A stretch of DNA of 64,000 bases. It comes from Methylobacterium nodulans ORS 2060 (GTDB taxonomy: Bacteria > Pseudomonadota > Alphaproteobacteria > Rhizobiales > Beijerinckiaceae). The notes under the pieces are model-generated. The model was given only the letters and a program-made list of their open reading frames with translations. It ran no database searches and was not told the origin of the DNA. Position 1 is the first letter of the stretch. The number at the start of each line of letters is the position of its first letter. Position numbers and translations under genes: made by a program. The stretch spans positions 212,501 to 276,500 of the forward strand of contig NC_011894.1 in assembly GCF_000022085.1 (NCBI RefSeq), in the 5' to 3' direction. Shown here piece by piece: positions 53,992 to 62,539 of this stretch.

Positions 53992-55521
53992 ATGGCCCCG
54001 ACCGTCCTCTCCGTCCGCGACGACTTGCTGGCCGTCCTGGAGCGGCTCGGTATCCCGGCGCCCTTCACGGGCGAGGGCGGCGTCCCGGCCCGCTCGCCCA
54101 TCGACGGCCTCACCATCGGGCATCTGCACGAGACCACCGATGCGGAGGCTGAGGCCGCGATCGGCCGCGCCGCCGAGGTATTTCTGGCCTGGCGCCGCGT
54201 CCCGGCGCCCCGTCGCGGCGAGCTGGTGCGGCTCCTCGGCGAGGAGCTGCGCGCCGCCAAGGCCGATCTCGGCCGGCTGGTGATGCTGGAGACGGGAAAA
54301 ATCCTCTCCGAGGGCCTCGGCGAGGTGCAGGAGATGATCGACATCTGCGATTTCGCGGTCGGTCTCTCGCGCCAGCTTCACGGCCTCACCATCGCGACCG
54401 AGCGGCCCGACCACCGGATGATGGAGGTCTGGCATCCGCTCGGGCCCTGCGGCGTCATCACGGCCTTCAACTTCCCCGTGGCGGTGTGGTCGTGGAACGC
54501 GGCGCTCGCCCTCGTCTGCGGCGATCCGGTGCTGTGGAAGCCGTCCGAGAAGACGCCGCTGACCGCGCTCGCCGTGCAGGCGATCGCCGGGCGGGCGCTC
54601 AAGCGCTTCGGCGCCGAGGCGCCGGAGGGCCTGCTGCAGGTGCTGATCGGCGGGCGCTCCCTCGGCGAGCGGCTCGCCGCCGATCCGCGCATTCCCCTGG
54701 TCTCGGCGACGGGATCGACCGCCATGGGCCGGCAGGTGGCCCCGGTGCTCGCCGCGCGCTTCGCCCGGGCCATCCTCGAACTCGGCGGCAACAACGCCGC
54801 GATCGTCGCCGCTTCCGCCGATCTCGACCTCGCGCTGCGTGCCGTCGCCTTCGCGGCCATGGGCACCGCGGGCCAGCGCTGCACGACGCTGCGGCGCCTG
54901 TTCGTGCAGGAGAGCATCTACGACGCCTTTCTGCCGCGCCTGCGCACGGCCTATGCGTCGGTGCGGATCGGCGATCCGCGCGATCCCGCCACCCTCGTCG
55001 GCCCGCTCATCGACCTTTCGGCGGCGGACGGAATGGCGCGAGCCCTCGACGAGGCGAGGGCGCTGGGGGCGACGATTCAGGGCGGGGAGCGCCTGTCCGA
55101 CATCCGCGGCGATGCGGCGGCCTATCTCCGCCCGGCCCTCGTCGAGATGCGAACCCAGGCCGGCCCGATGCTGCGGGAGACCTTCGCGCCCATCCTCTAC
55201 GTGGTACCCTACCGGGAGCTGGACGAGGCGATCGCGGCGCAGAATGCGGTGGCGGCCGGTCTCTCCTCCTCGATCTTCACCCGGGATCTGTCCGAGGCCG
55301 AGATTTTTCTGTCGGTGGCGGGCTCCGATTGCGGCATCGCCAACGTCAATATCGGCCCCTCCGGCGCCGAGATCGGCGGCGCCTTCGGGGGCGAGAAGGC
55401 GACCGGCGGCGGCCGCGAGGCCGGTTCGGATTCCTGGAAGGCCTATATGCGCCGGGCCACCAACACCATCAATTACGGCAAGAGCCTGCCGCTGGCGCAG
55501 GGCGTGAGCTTCGAGCTCTAG
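53992..55521 (+). CDS. ALDH7-type aldehyde dehydrogenase (aminoadipate-semialdehyde dehydrogenase-like)
   Basis: 509 residues from ATG 53992 with CAGGAGACC upstream. ALDH core: GVITAFNFPVAVWSWNAALA, LWKPSEKTPLTALA, LELGGNN with Glu263, and TAGQRCTTLRR with Cys297. SNVNIGPSGAEIGGAFGGEK-like text (here IANVNIGPSGAEIGG) is typical of the ALDH7 branch, which oxidises alpha-aminoadipate semialdehyde in lysine breakdown. The TAG stop coincides with the left inverted repeat of the island. Confidence 0.9.
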   Translation: MAPTVLSVRDDLLAVLERLGIPAPFTGEGGVPARSPIDGLTIGHLHETTDAEAEAAIGRAAEVFLAWRRVPAPRRGELVRLLGEELRAAKADLGRLVMLETGKILSEGLGEVQEMIDICDFAVGLSRQLHGLTIATERPDHRMMEVWHPLGPCGVITAFNFPVAVWSWNAALALVCGDPVLWKPSEKTPLTALAVQAIAGRALKRFGAEAPEGLLQVLIGGRSLGERLAADPRIPLVSATGSTAMGRQVAPVLAARFARAILELGGNNAAIVAASADLDLALRAVAFAAMGTAGQRCTTLRRLFVQESIYDAFLPRLRTAYASVRIGDPRDPATLVGPLIDLSAADGMARALDEARALGATIQGGERLSDIRGDAAAYLRPALVEMRTQAGPMLRETFAPILYVVPYRELDEAIAAQNAVAAGLSSSIFTRDLSEAEIFLSVAGSDCGIANVNIGPSGAEIGGAFGGEKATGGGREAGSDSWKAYMRRATNTINYGKSLPLAQGVSFEL

Positions 55522-55545
55522 GGTCAAAACCCAATCAGCTTGACC
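55519..55545. repeat. Left terminal inverted repeat of the island
   Basis: Begins TAGGGTCAAA and continues to AGCTTG, matching the reverse complement of 60949-60975 at 21 of 27 positions. The TAG is the stop codon of the ALDH7 gene. Confidence 0.7.
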
Positions 55546-55832
55546 ATGCCAAGGGCGGCTTCCGACCGAGGCTGTCGTCTAATCGCCTCGCATAAAGCAA
55601 GTCCTTTTTGGATTGTCGGGCCGTCGTTTGCCGGGAGCACGGTCGTCTTCGCGGTCGGCATGAGCCGCCGCATGATGGGGCTTCGCAGGATGAACCTTCC
55701 GATGTGTGAAGCGCACTCGATGGACCGGTCTGGATCTCACGGTGCAACAGCCTAGGCGGAATGGTTCGCCCACGTCCCGGCAGGGACGCCTCGACGCGCC
55801 TTCGGGACGCGACAAGCTGGGGTGTTCTGGGA

Positions 55833-56855
55833 TCAGGCCATGGCAGCCTTCGCACGGTAGGAGTGGCCGGACTTCAGCATGGCGTGCATGACGACGGCCA
55901 GCTTGCGCGCGACCGCCACGGCGGCGCGCTTGAAGCCGAGCCGCTCGCGCAGCTTCAGTCCCCAGGCTCGCAGGTCGCTGTCCACCTGGCTACGCGTCAG
56001 GAGAACGGTCGCCGCCTCGTAGAGAAGCCCTCGCATATGGGCGTCTCCTCTCCGGGAGATATGCCCGTCATAGTCGACCTCGCCCGACTGATAGCGCCGC
56101 GTCGTCAACCCGAACCAGGCGGCGACGGAGCGGGACGATCGGAAGTTGGCGGGATCCTCGATCGCGGTCACGAAGGCGGTCGCGGTGATCGCCCCGATCC
56201 CGGGAATCGCCATCAGCCGCTGGCAGGCTTGGCTCTGCCGTGCACCGGCCAGAAGCTGGCGTCCGAGCTCCGCTGCTCGACGGCGAACCGCGTTCCAGGC
56301 CTCAAGCAGCGGAAGGATGACGCGAGCCAGACCGTGATCGCCCGACAGGAGACGTCGAACCTCCGCCTCGAACGATCCGCCCTTTGCGCCCGGCACGATC
56401 AAGCCGAACGTCTTCATCAGGCCGCGGATCTGATTGGATAGCTCGGTCGTCACCTGCACGAGCTTGCTGCGCGCGGCGACAAGCGTTCGCACGAGCAGGC
56501 TGTCGTATCCCTTCACCCGCACTTCGCGGAAGAAGCCGACCTCGGCCAGATGGGCCAGCCCGTCGGCATCGTTGGCGTCGGTTTTGTTGGCGGCCATGTC
56601 GAGCGCGGCCTTGGCATGGCGCGCGTCGATGCAGATCGCTGGCAAGCCTTCGGCGCGCAGCGCGTGGTAGAACCAAACTGACAAAGGACCCGTCTCAAAT
56701 ACGATCCGTTGGGCTTCGGGCGCATGCTTGCGCAGCACCCTGGCAATGACGGCAGGATCGGAAGCGCACCTGCCGCGCCAAACACGCTTGCCGTCCCGCC
56801 GCACGCTGAGCGCCGTCTCTTTCAGGGACACGTCGAGACCGATATACTCACCCAT
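55833..56855 (-). CDS. IS110-family transposase
   Basis: 340 residues from ATG 56855 (MGEYIGLDVSLKETALSV). The N-terminal DEDD RuvC-like domain shows Asp in GLDVS, Glu in VFETGPL, and Asp pair in KTDANDADGLAHL. The C-terminal IS116/IS110/IS902 domain shows LMAIPGIGAITATAFVTAIE, then FRSSRSVAAWFGLTTRRYQSGE-type text and SRRGDAHMRGLLYEAA with the serine. The frame is complete, so the element may be active. About 310 bp of non-coding DNA lie 3' of the gene and about 140 bp 5' of it before the foldback element. Confidence 0.94.
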   Translation of the reverse strand: MGEYIGLDVSLKETALSVRRDGKRVWRGRCASDPAVIARVLRKHAPEAQRIVFETGPLSVWFYHALRAEGLPAICIDARHAKAALDMAANKTDANDADGLAHLAEVGFFREVRVKGYDSLLVRTLVAARSKLVQVTTELSNQIRGLMKTFGLIVPGAKGGSFEAEVRRLLSGDHGLARVILPLLEAWNAVRRRAAELGRQLLAGARQSQACQRLMAIPGIGAITATAFVTAIEDPANFRSSRSVAAWFGLTTRRYQSGEVDYDGHISRRGDAHMRGLLYEAATVLLTRSQVDSDLRAWGLKLRERLGFKRAAVAVARKLAVVMHAMLKSGHSYRAKAAMA

Positions 56856-56991
56856 GGTTGTTCTCCGCTCGATGCATGGGCCCGGCGTCCAGTCGTGAGC
56901 CCGCAACTTCATCCTGCCGGGGAACAACCACCGCTTCCATTGTAGGCCGCGTCACTCCGGCCCGAGGGGGAACGCTCCCGCGATTACCCCA

Positions 56992-57141
56992 TGTGTGAAA
57001 ACGGCATTTCGCCTGGACAGCACAGTAGGATTTTCCCCGAGATGGCCCGTGCGTAGATGGGCGCATGATCTCGGCCCATGCCATCACTCCATGTATAGGA
57101 AATCCTTCTACAGGCGCACGGGCGTCGGTCGTTTTCACACA
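56992..57141. repeat. 150-bp foldback/MITE-like element
   Basis: Perfect 12-bp inverted ends TGTGTGAAAACG (56992-57003) and its complement (57130-57141). Further paired blocks inside: GTAGGATTTTCC (57025-57036) against GGAAATCCTTCTAC (57098-57111), CCCGTGCG against CGCACGGG, and CCGAGAT against ATCTCGG. No ORF of note. It lies between the transposase and the ABC-3C operon. Confidence 0.65.
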
Positions 57142-57414
57142 GTCTCGACCCGTTCCTGCCCTTCCGCTGTAGAGTTTGAAGGGAAGCCTTGACCCATTGC
57201 TGCCGCGCGAATGGTCCGCTTTCCGGCAGCTCACTCCCCAGACCATCCCCTCGTTCACGCGACGCGGCTTCGGAGCAGACCGCTGCGATCAACAACTCAG
57301 GAAGGATCAGACTTTGTCGCCAGGCGTGCCGGCGACCGCTTCCGGCCATGTTGAAAGCGCGTCAATTTCGTGCATAAGTGGAAGCTTAACCTGGGGTGAC
57401 CGTGCGGAGGGGGC
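57142..57414. other. Leader region of the ABC-3C operon
   Basis: 273 bp with two copies of a GACCC(A/G)TTxCTGCC motif (about 57148 and 57189), likely old insertion-sequence debris, and the operon's GGAGG site at 57406-57410. A promoter must lie here or further left; none is obvious by eye. Confidence 0.4.
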
Positions 57415-58335
57415 GTGGTCAATGTTGTGCAGCAATGGAATCCCGACGACTGGGAGTCCTTTGCGCTAAGCCTGTTGCAGGTGCGCCATGGCATTTTGAA
57501 TGTTCAGAAAGTGCCCGCCACCCATCGGGGTGATTTCGGCATCGATTTCTACTGCACCGCAGCATCCGTCATCTACCAATGCTTCGCGGTTGAGGAACCC
57601 GTCGACGTTGTTGCTCGTGCCACTCGGCAAAAGAACAAGATCACCACGGACCTGAGGAAATTGGTGGATGGCGCAGTCGAGGTATCACAGCTGTTCCTCG
57701 GCGTACCCGTGAAAAAATGGATTCTTCTTGTTCCCCTGCACGATAGCAAAGACGTCAATCTTCACTGTGCAAAGAAGACGACGGATACGAGGGCGCTGCA
57801 GCTTGCGCACCTCGACACCGATTTTGAGGTGTGTGTTCACGATCAGGGTGCCTTTCCAGGAGCGGCCTTGAGCGCCGCCATTTCCGCCCTGACCAACCTG
57901 TCCCTGAGCGTCCAAGCGCCGACCCAAAAGGAACTGGAAGAGTGGCAGGCGGGATCCCCGAACCTCCTGGCCAATGCCACTAAGAAGCTCTCCAAACGCA
58001 CAGCCCCGGGAGGCGTCCAGGATGCCGTAGTCAGCGGGGTGGAGCTTTTCTTGAAGGGCAACGCGCTCGTCGACGCCTTGCGCTCAAGCGCGCCCGATCT
58101 CCATGAAAAGGTCGTTGCTGCCATCTCTGGGCGCGCCCGGCGCCTAAGCTATGTCGGACCGCAAGGCGGCCCGGCTCCAAACAACATCATGAACACCGAG
58201 CTCAATACTCTAATCAACGCGATCAAGGACGCTGCACCCACGCTATCTCAAGCGAACGCGGAGGACATCGCGCTCGGAACTTTGTCGGACTGGATCATGC
58301 GCTGTCCGCTGGATTTCCCGTCCAATGGCAGCTGA
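57415..58335 (+). CDS. Putative effector of an ABC-three-component system
   Basis: 306 residues from GTG 57415, four bases after a GGAGG site. The N-terminal 100 residues contain RGDFGIDFY (Asp40, Asp44) followed by SVIYQCFA, a spacing like the PD-(D/E)xK core GDxGID...QxK of Mrr-type nucleases, but Phe57 stands where the catalytic Lys is expected. A beta strand WILLVPLHD follows. The C-terminal half is helical and may bind the partner proteins. Its stop overlaps the next start by 11 bp. Function is inferred from operon architecture. Confidence 0.6.
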   Translation: MVNVVQQWNPDDWESFALSLLQVRHGILNVQKVPATHRGDFGIDFYCTAASVIYQCFAVEEPVDVVARATRQKNKITTDLRKLVDGAVEVSQLFLGVPVKKWILLVPLHDSKDVNLHCAKKTTDTRALQLAHLDTDFEVCVHDQGAFPGAALSAAISALTNLSLSVQAPTQKELEEWQAGSPNLLANATKKLSKRTAPGGVQDAVVSGVELFLKGNALVDALRSSAPDLHEKVVAAISGRARRLSYVGPQGGPAPNNIMNTELNTLINAIKDAAPTLSQANAEDIALGTLSDWIMRCPLDFPSNGS

Positions 58336-58813
58336 CAATTTCTTCCGTCAGGCGATCGAAGGGGCGACGTTCTCCTTCACCGCGAGGCCAGAGCCGGTCG
58401 CGGGCGACCTCAGGATGTCGTGGGGGATTGGTGTTCTGCTGCTCAGCCTTTTCTATGCCCGCGGCAAAAAGGGAAGTTTCCCAAAGCTGCAGTTCTTGGC
58501 GCATGCGATACGAACCCAGGAAGGGCGGGAAGACGTCCGCGCGCTGATGGCTGGACGTCTACGCACCACAGATATCTCGGTGCGGGTCGAGCCGTGGCTG
58601 AACCGGGCAGTCTCCTACGCCCACGGTCTTGGATTTGTCGACGTCACTAAGGGCAAGTCGGTTGGGCTGACCGAGAAGGGCAGAGAGGTGGCGGCGGCGC
58701 TCGATGCTGACAAGAGCGTGTTCAAGGAAGAGCGTGCTTTTCTGGCTGAAGTCACCAAGAAGCTCACAGAAGCTCAACTGACAAAGATCTGGCGAATGGA
58801 GGATCTATTGTGA
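58325..58813 (+). CDS. Putative ABC-3C middle component, winged-helix-like
   Basis: 162 residues. After a flexible lead it has helices (WGIGVLLLSLFYARGKKGS, FPKLQFLAHAIRTQ), WLNRAVSYAHGLGFVDVTKG and SVGLTEKGREVAAAL, a helix-helix-wing pattern like small winged-helix proteins. It overlaps the effector gene by 11 bp and the ATPase gene by 4 bp (GTGA), so the three proteins are probably made in fixed ratio. In ABC-3C systems the middle protein is thought to bridge effector and ATPase. Confidence 0.6.
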   Translation: MAADNFFRQAIEGATFSFTARPEPVAGDLRMSWGIGVLLLSLFYARGKKGSFPKLQFLAHAIRTQEGREDVRALMAGRLRTTDISVRVEPWLNRAVSYAHGLGFVDVTKGKSVGLTEKGREVAAALDADKSVFKEERAFLAEVTKKLTEAQLTKIWRMEDLL

Positions 58814-60855
58814 CGCTGCGCCTTCGGCATTTGCGCATGCGCGCGATGACCTCCGCAGGACTTTACGGGACGGACATTGGCTTTGAGCTAGGTCTGAACG
58901 TAATCTGGGCCGACAACACCAAGGGAAAATCCACCTGCATGCAGGGGATGCTCTATGCCTTGGGGCTGGAAAAGATGCTCAGTCCGCGTCGTGAAGTGCC
59001 ATTGCCTCATGCCATGACCTCCTTTTTGAGGAACGACGACGAAACGACCGCGACGATCTTAGAATCGGGCGTGTCGCTGGAAATCCAAAATGGGGCCGGC
59101 ACCATCGTTACCGTCCATCGCCCCGTTAAGAAGGCCGGTGTCGATAATCGACTGATTAGCGTGGATTTTGGCCCGACTCTTACGGATCCTGAGGCGCGTC
59201 CGGAGCGACGCGATTTTTTCGTTCTGGACGCAGGGGCTGCGCAACGGGAAGACGGATTCCACCGCTTCCTGGAGGATTTCCTTGGGTGGCAGCTGCCAAT
59301 TGTTCGGCGCTACGACAGCCCTGAAGGTAAGCTCTATCTCGAAACGATCTTCCCGCTTTTCTGGGTGGAACAGAAGGCCGGATGGTCCTCTATCCCAGCC
59401 GCTATCCCAACTTATTTGAGAATCCGGGAGGTCCAGAAGCGGGCCGTCGAATTCATCATGGATCTCAACATCCATAAGCTCGAACTCGAGCGACAACGCC
59501 TGCAAGAGCGCATCGACCAAAATGCGAGAGACTGGCGAAATCTCTGGGACGAGATAGACCGCTACGCGCGTCGCAGCGGCGGTAAGACCGATGCGCTGCC
59601 TCAACGGCCGACCATCGTGCCGAACGAACTCGCAAAAGGGCATGTGCTGATTGCGGAAAAGGGATCGTGGGTTTCGCTGAAGGATATGTTGGCGCAACTG
59701 CGGGGGCGCGTCGCCGAACTTAACGGGGTGCCGGTGCCGGCCGTCGGGACTTCGGTCGACCATCTAGAGCGCCAACTGGAGGCCCTCGGAAAGGAGGTCG
59801 AGGGCGTCAACCGTGCTCGCATTGAGGTCCACAAAGCCAAGCAGTTGAAGGAGGCGGACATCGGCTCATTGGAGCGCCGGATCCGATCCTTGGCTGACGA
59901 CATGCAAAAAAATCAAGACGTCCAGAAGTTCCAGCGTTATTCTGGCACTGCCAGATCGCTGACGCCCGATTACTGTCCAACCTGTGAGCAAGCGCTAGTC
60001 GATTCCCTAATGTCCCAAAAAGTCCTGACGGCGATTATGCCGATCGAGGACAATATTGAGTACATTCGCTCGCAGATGAAAATGTTCGACGACATTTTGA
60101 AGCGTGAGCAGGAGGAGATGTCCAAGATCGAGATTCGGACTGCGCAAGTCGATCGCGATCTCAACGAACTTTACAGCCGCATTAGAACCGTTCGCACCGA
60201 TCTTATCGCCCCGACGGGCAATCCATCCGCTGTCGCTATTGAAGAGCGGGTGAGGACCGAGGCACGAATCCGCGAGTTGGAGACAATCCAGGCGACTTTC
60301 GATGATACGGTCGCGCGGATGCAGACATTGGCAAGCGCCTTTGGCGACCTGCTCCTGGCCGTGGCGGATTTGCCCAAGGACAAAATGAGCCCCCTGGATC
60401 GAAGCAAGTTCGACACGCTTACTGCGCTCCTGCGACAGCTAGCCCGGGAATTTGGCTTCTCGACATTCGATGCAAGCGAACTGACAATCGACGAGGACAC
60501 CTATCGGCCACAAAAAGAAGGCTACGAGATCGGGTTCGAGACGTCAGCGAGTGACGCAATTCGGCTAAAGTGGGCTTATCAGCTTGGACTCTTGGAGTTG
60601 AGTCACCGGCATCCAACTCATCATCCGGGCATGTTGCTGCTCGACGAACCCCGCCAGCAGTCGTCGTCGCGAGTCAGCTTTGGAAGCCTGCTCGAGCGGG
60701 CTGCAACTCATCAGCGCGTCGATCAGCAGATCATCATCTCCACCAGTGAGGATCTTGAGATGCTCAAGGAAATTCTCTCGCGTATTACGTGCAAGGACAC
60801 GATCATTCCGGGCTACGTCATTAAGCCCGTTTCTGTGACAGGTAGTGTCCACTGA
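58810..60855 (+). CDS. Rad50/SMC-like ATPase of an ABC-three-component system
   Basis: 681 residues from GTG 58810. Head: LGLNVIWADNTKGKSTCMQG, a Walker A (34-42) with Ala in place of the first Gly. Coiled coils span about 215-385 and 400-500 and are joined by YCPTCEQ (Cys389, Cys392), like the Rad50 zinc hook. The signature region ETSASDAIRLKWAYQLGLLE (577-596) is relaxed, and Walker B is GMLLLDEP (Asp612, Glu613). Such ATPases sense or remodel DNA and drive effectors. Lower GC than the chromosome. The last codons (GSVH) may already belong to adjacent insertion-sequence DNA. Confidence 0.8.
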   Translation: MTLRLRHLRMRAMTSAGLYGTDIGFELGLNVIWADNTKGKSTCMQGMLYALGLEKMLSPRREVPLPHAMTSFLRNDDETTATILESGVSLEIQNGAGTIVTVHRPVKKAGVDNRLISVDFGPTLTDPEARPERRDFFVLDAGAAQREDGFHRFLEDFLGWQLPIVRRYDSPEGKLYLETIFPLFWVEQKAGWSSIPAAIPTYLRIREVQKRAVEFIMDLNIHKLELERQRLQERIDQNARDWRNLWDEIDRYARRSGGKTDALPQRPTIVPNELAKGHVLIAEKGSWVSLKDMLAQLRGRVAELNGVPVPAVGTSVDHLERQLEALGKEVEGVNRARIEVHKAKQLKEADIGSLERRIRSLADDMQKNQDVQKFQRYSGTARSLTPDYCPTCEQALVDSLMSQKVLTAIMPIEDNIEYIRSQMKMFDDILKREQEEMSKIEIRTAQVDRDLNELYSRIRTVRTDLIAPTGNPSAVAIEERVRTEARIRELETIQATFDDTVARMQTLASAFGDLLLAVADLPKDKMSPLDRSKFDTLTALLRQLAREFGFSTFDASELTIDEDTYRPQKEGYEIGFETSASDAIRLKWAYQLGLLELSHRHPTHHPGMLLLDEPRQQSSSRVSFGSLLERAATHQRVDQQIIISTSEDLEMLKEILSRITCKDTIIPGYVIKPVSVTGSVH

Positions 60856-60975
60856 ATAGCGCGCCGCCGAAAGTCCGCAGATGGCGCTCCTCGCTCATTC
60901 CGATGAGCAGCACGAACGGCAGCAATCCGCCCACAGCAATCCTCCAGCCGCCAAGCTAACTGAGCTTTGACCCTA
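60842..60975. mobile_element. Insertion-sequence end remnant with right inverted repeat
   Basis: 134 bp of non-coding DNA ending in the right inverted repeat (60949-60975, reverse complement begins TAGGGTCAAA). It has no transposase and looks like the leftover end of an element whose other end resembles 55519-55545; I recall similar text in Methylobacterium genomes but could not check it. Confidence 0.5.
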
Positions 60976-61009
60976 AATCGATCGAGGGGGCGGACCGGCG
61001 CCGGCCATC

Positions 61010-62176
61010 TCAAGCCGGCATCGCCCGCTCGATCAGCCGCGCCCACAGCGACACGCCGTAGGGGGTCGCCGCGTCGTTGAAGTCATAAGCCGGGTGATGC
61101 AGGCCGGGGCCGTCGCCCGTTCCGAGGAAGATGTAGGCCCCCGGCCGCTGCTCCAGCATGTAGGAGAAATCCTCCGCCCCCATCATCGGATCGACGGCGC
61201 GGTCGACGCCCTCCTCGCCTGCCACCTCGGCGGCGACGTCGGCCATGAAGGCCGCCTGGTCCGGATGGTTGTCCGTCACCGGATAGCCGCGGCTGTAGCT
61301 GGTCTGCGCCGTGGCGCCGAAGGCCGAAGCGATGCCGGCGGCAAGCGCGCCGATGCGCTCCTCGCAGAGCCTGCGCACCGGCTCCGTCAGGCTGCGCACC
61401 GTTCCGTTCAGCACGGCCGTCTGCGGCAGCACGTTGAAGGCCTCGCCCGCCCGCATCGTGGTCACGGAGACGACCGCCGAGGCGACCGGGTCGGCATTGC
61501 GCGCCACGATCGATTGCAGGGCGGTGATGACATGGGCGGAGATCAGCACCGTGTCGACGCATTCCTGCGGCTGGGCCGCATGGCCGCCCCTTCCCTCGAT
61601 GGTGATCGTGAAGCGGTCGACGGCCGCCATGATGGGCCCCGGGCGGATCGCGAAATGCCCGAGCGGCAGGCCGGGCTTGTTGTGGAGCCCGTAGACCTCC
61701 TGGATGCCGAAGCGCTCCATCAGGCCGTCCTTCACCATGGCGTCGCCGCCCCCGCCGCCCTCCTCGGCCGGCTGGAAGATCACGACCGCCGTGCCGTCGA
61801 AGTTTCGGGTCTCGGCGAGGTACTTGGCGGCGCCGAGCAGCATCGCCGTGTGGCCGTCATGCCCGCAGGCGTGCATCTTGCCCGGTATGGCCGAGCGGTA
61901 GGGAACCTCCGTCGCCTCCTCAATCGGCAGCGCGTCCATGTCGGCCCGCAGGCCGATGGTGCGGCCGGATCCGCCTCTCCGGCCGCGGATCACGCCGACG
62001 ACGCCGGTCCGGCCCAGTCCCGTCACGACCTCGTCGCAGCCGAAGGCGCGCAGGCGCTCGGCGACGAGGCCGGCGGTGCGGTCGACCGCGAAGAGCAATT
62101 CGGGATGCTGATGGAAGTCGCGCCGCCAGGCCGTGATTTCGTCCGTGAGAGCGGCGACGCGGTTGATGACGGGCAT
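61010..62176 (-). CDS. M20 family amidohydrolase (hippurate/N-acyl-amino acid hydrolase type)
   Basis: 388 residues from ATG 62176. M20D marks: WRRDFHQHPEL, LRADMDALPI, KMHACGHDGHTAML with metal-binding His/Asp, IFQPAEEGGGG, YGLHNKPG, and near the end GAEDFSYMLEQRPGAY. It removes acyl groups from amino acids or related amides in the cytoplasm. The natural substrate is unknown. It is convergent with ALDH7 across the island. Confidence 0.93.
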   Translation of the reverse strand: MPVINRVAALTDEITAWRRDFHQHPELLFAVDRTAGLVAERLRAFGCDEVVTGLGRTGVVGVIRGRRGGSGRTIGLRADMDALPIEEATEVPYRSAIPGKMHACGHDGHTAMLLGAAKYLAETRNFDGTAVVIFQPAEEGGGGGDAMVKDGLMERFGIQEVYGLHNKPGLPLGHFAIRPGPIMAAVDRFTITIEGRGGHAAQPQECVDTVLISAHVITALQSIVARNADPVASAVVSVTTMRAGEAFNVLPQTAVLNGTVRSLTEPVRRLCEERIGALAAGIASAFGATAQTSYSRGYPVTDNHPDQAAFMADVAAEVAGEEGVDRAVDPMMGAEDFSYMLEQRPGAYIFLGTGDGPGLHHPAYDFNDAATPYGVSLWARLIERAMPA

Positions 62177-62350
62177 GAGACGCTCGGGGTCTTGATGGGT
62201 GGTGCGACGAGAAGTCAAGGTCACCAGCAAGCCGCAGGCCAGGACGGAGGTCAACTCGGGGAGGGTGGCGCACCGTGCATGGGCGGCGCTGTGCCCATGC
62301 ATCGCCACGGCCCCGCTGATGGCCGCCACCTTGCTCGAGCGCGGCGCGCA

Positions 62351-62384
<34 letters not shown>

Positions 62385-62539
62385 GCTGGACCTCGCCCGC
62401 GCCCCCGGTCTAGCTGTAGGCTTGGCCGTGCCGTTGGCCCGGCGGCCCCGTCGCCAATGATCGCTGCCGGGCCGAGGTGCCGCCGCTCCGGGACGGCTGA
62501 CGCCGGAGATCGCGGCACCCGCCGCCTGAGGATGAATCC

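Larger units (their letters stand above)
55519..60975. mobile_element. Accessory island with imperfect terminal inverted repeats
   Basis: Bounded by 55519-55545 and 60949-60975, which are 27-bp inverted copies matching at 21 positions including the outermost ten. The island fills the gap between two convergent chromosomal genes and contains an IS110-type transposase, a foldback element and the ABC-3C operon, with lower GC than its surroundings. It has no integrase of its own. TA flanks both GGGTCAAA ends, which would fit a 2-bp target duplication but is weak evidence. Confidence 0.6.
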
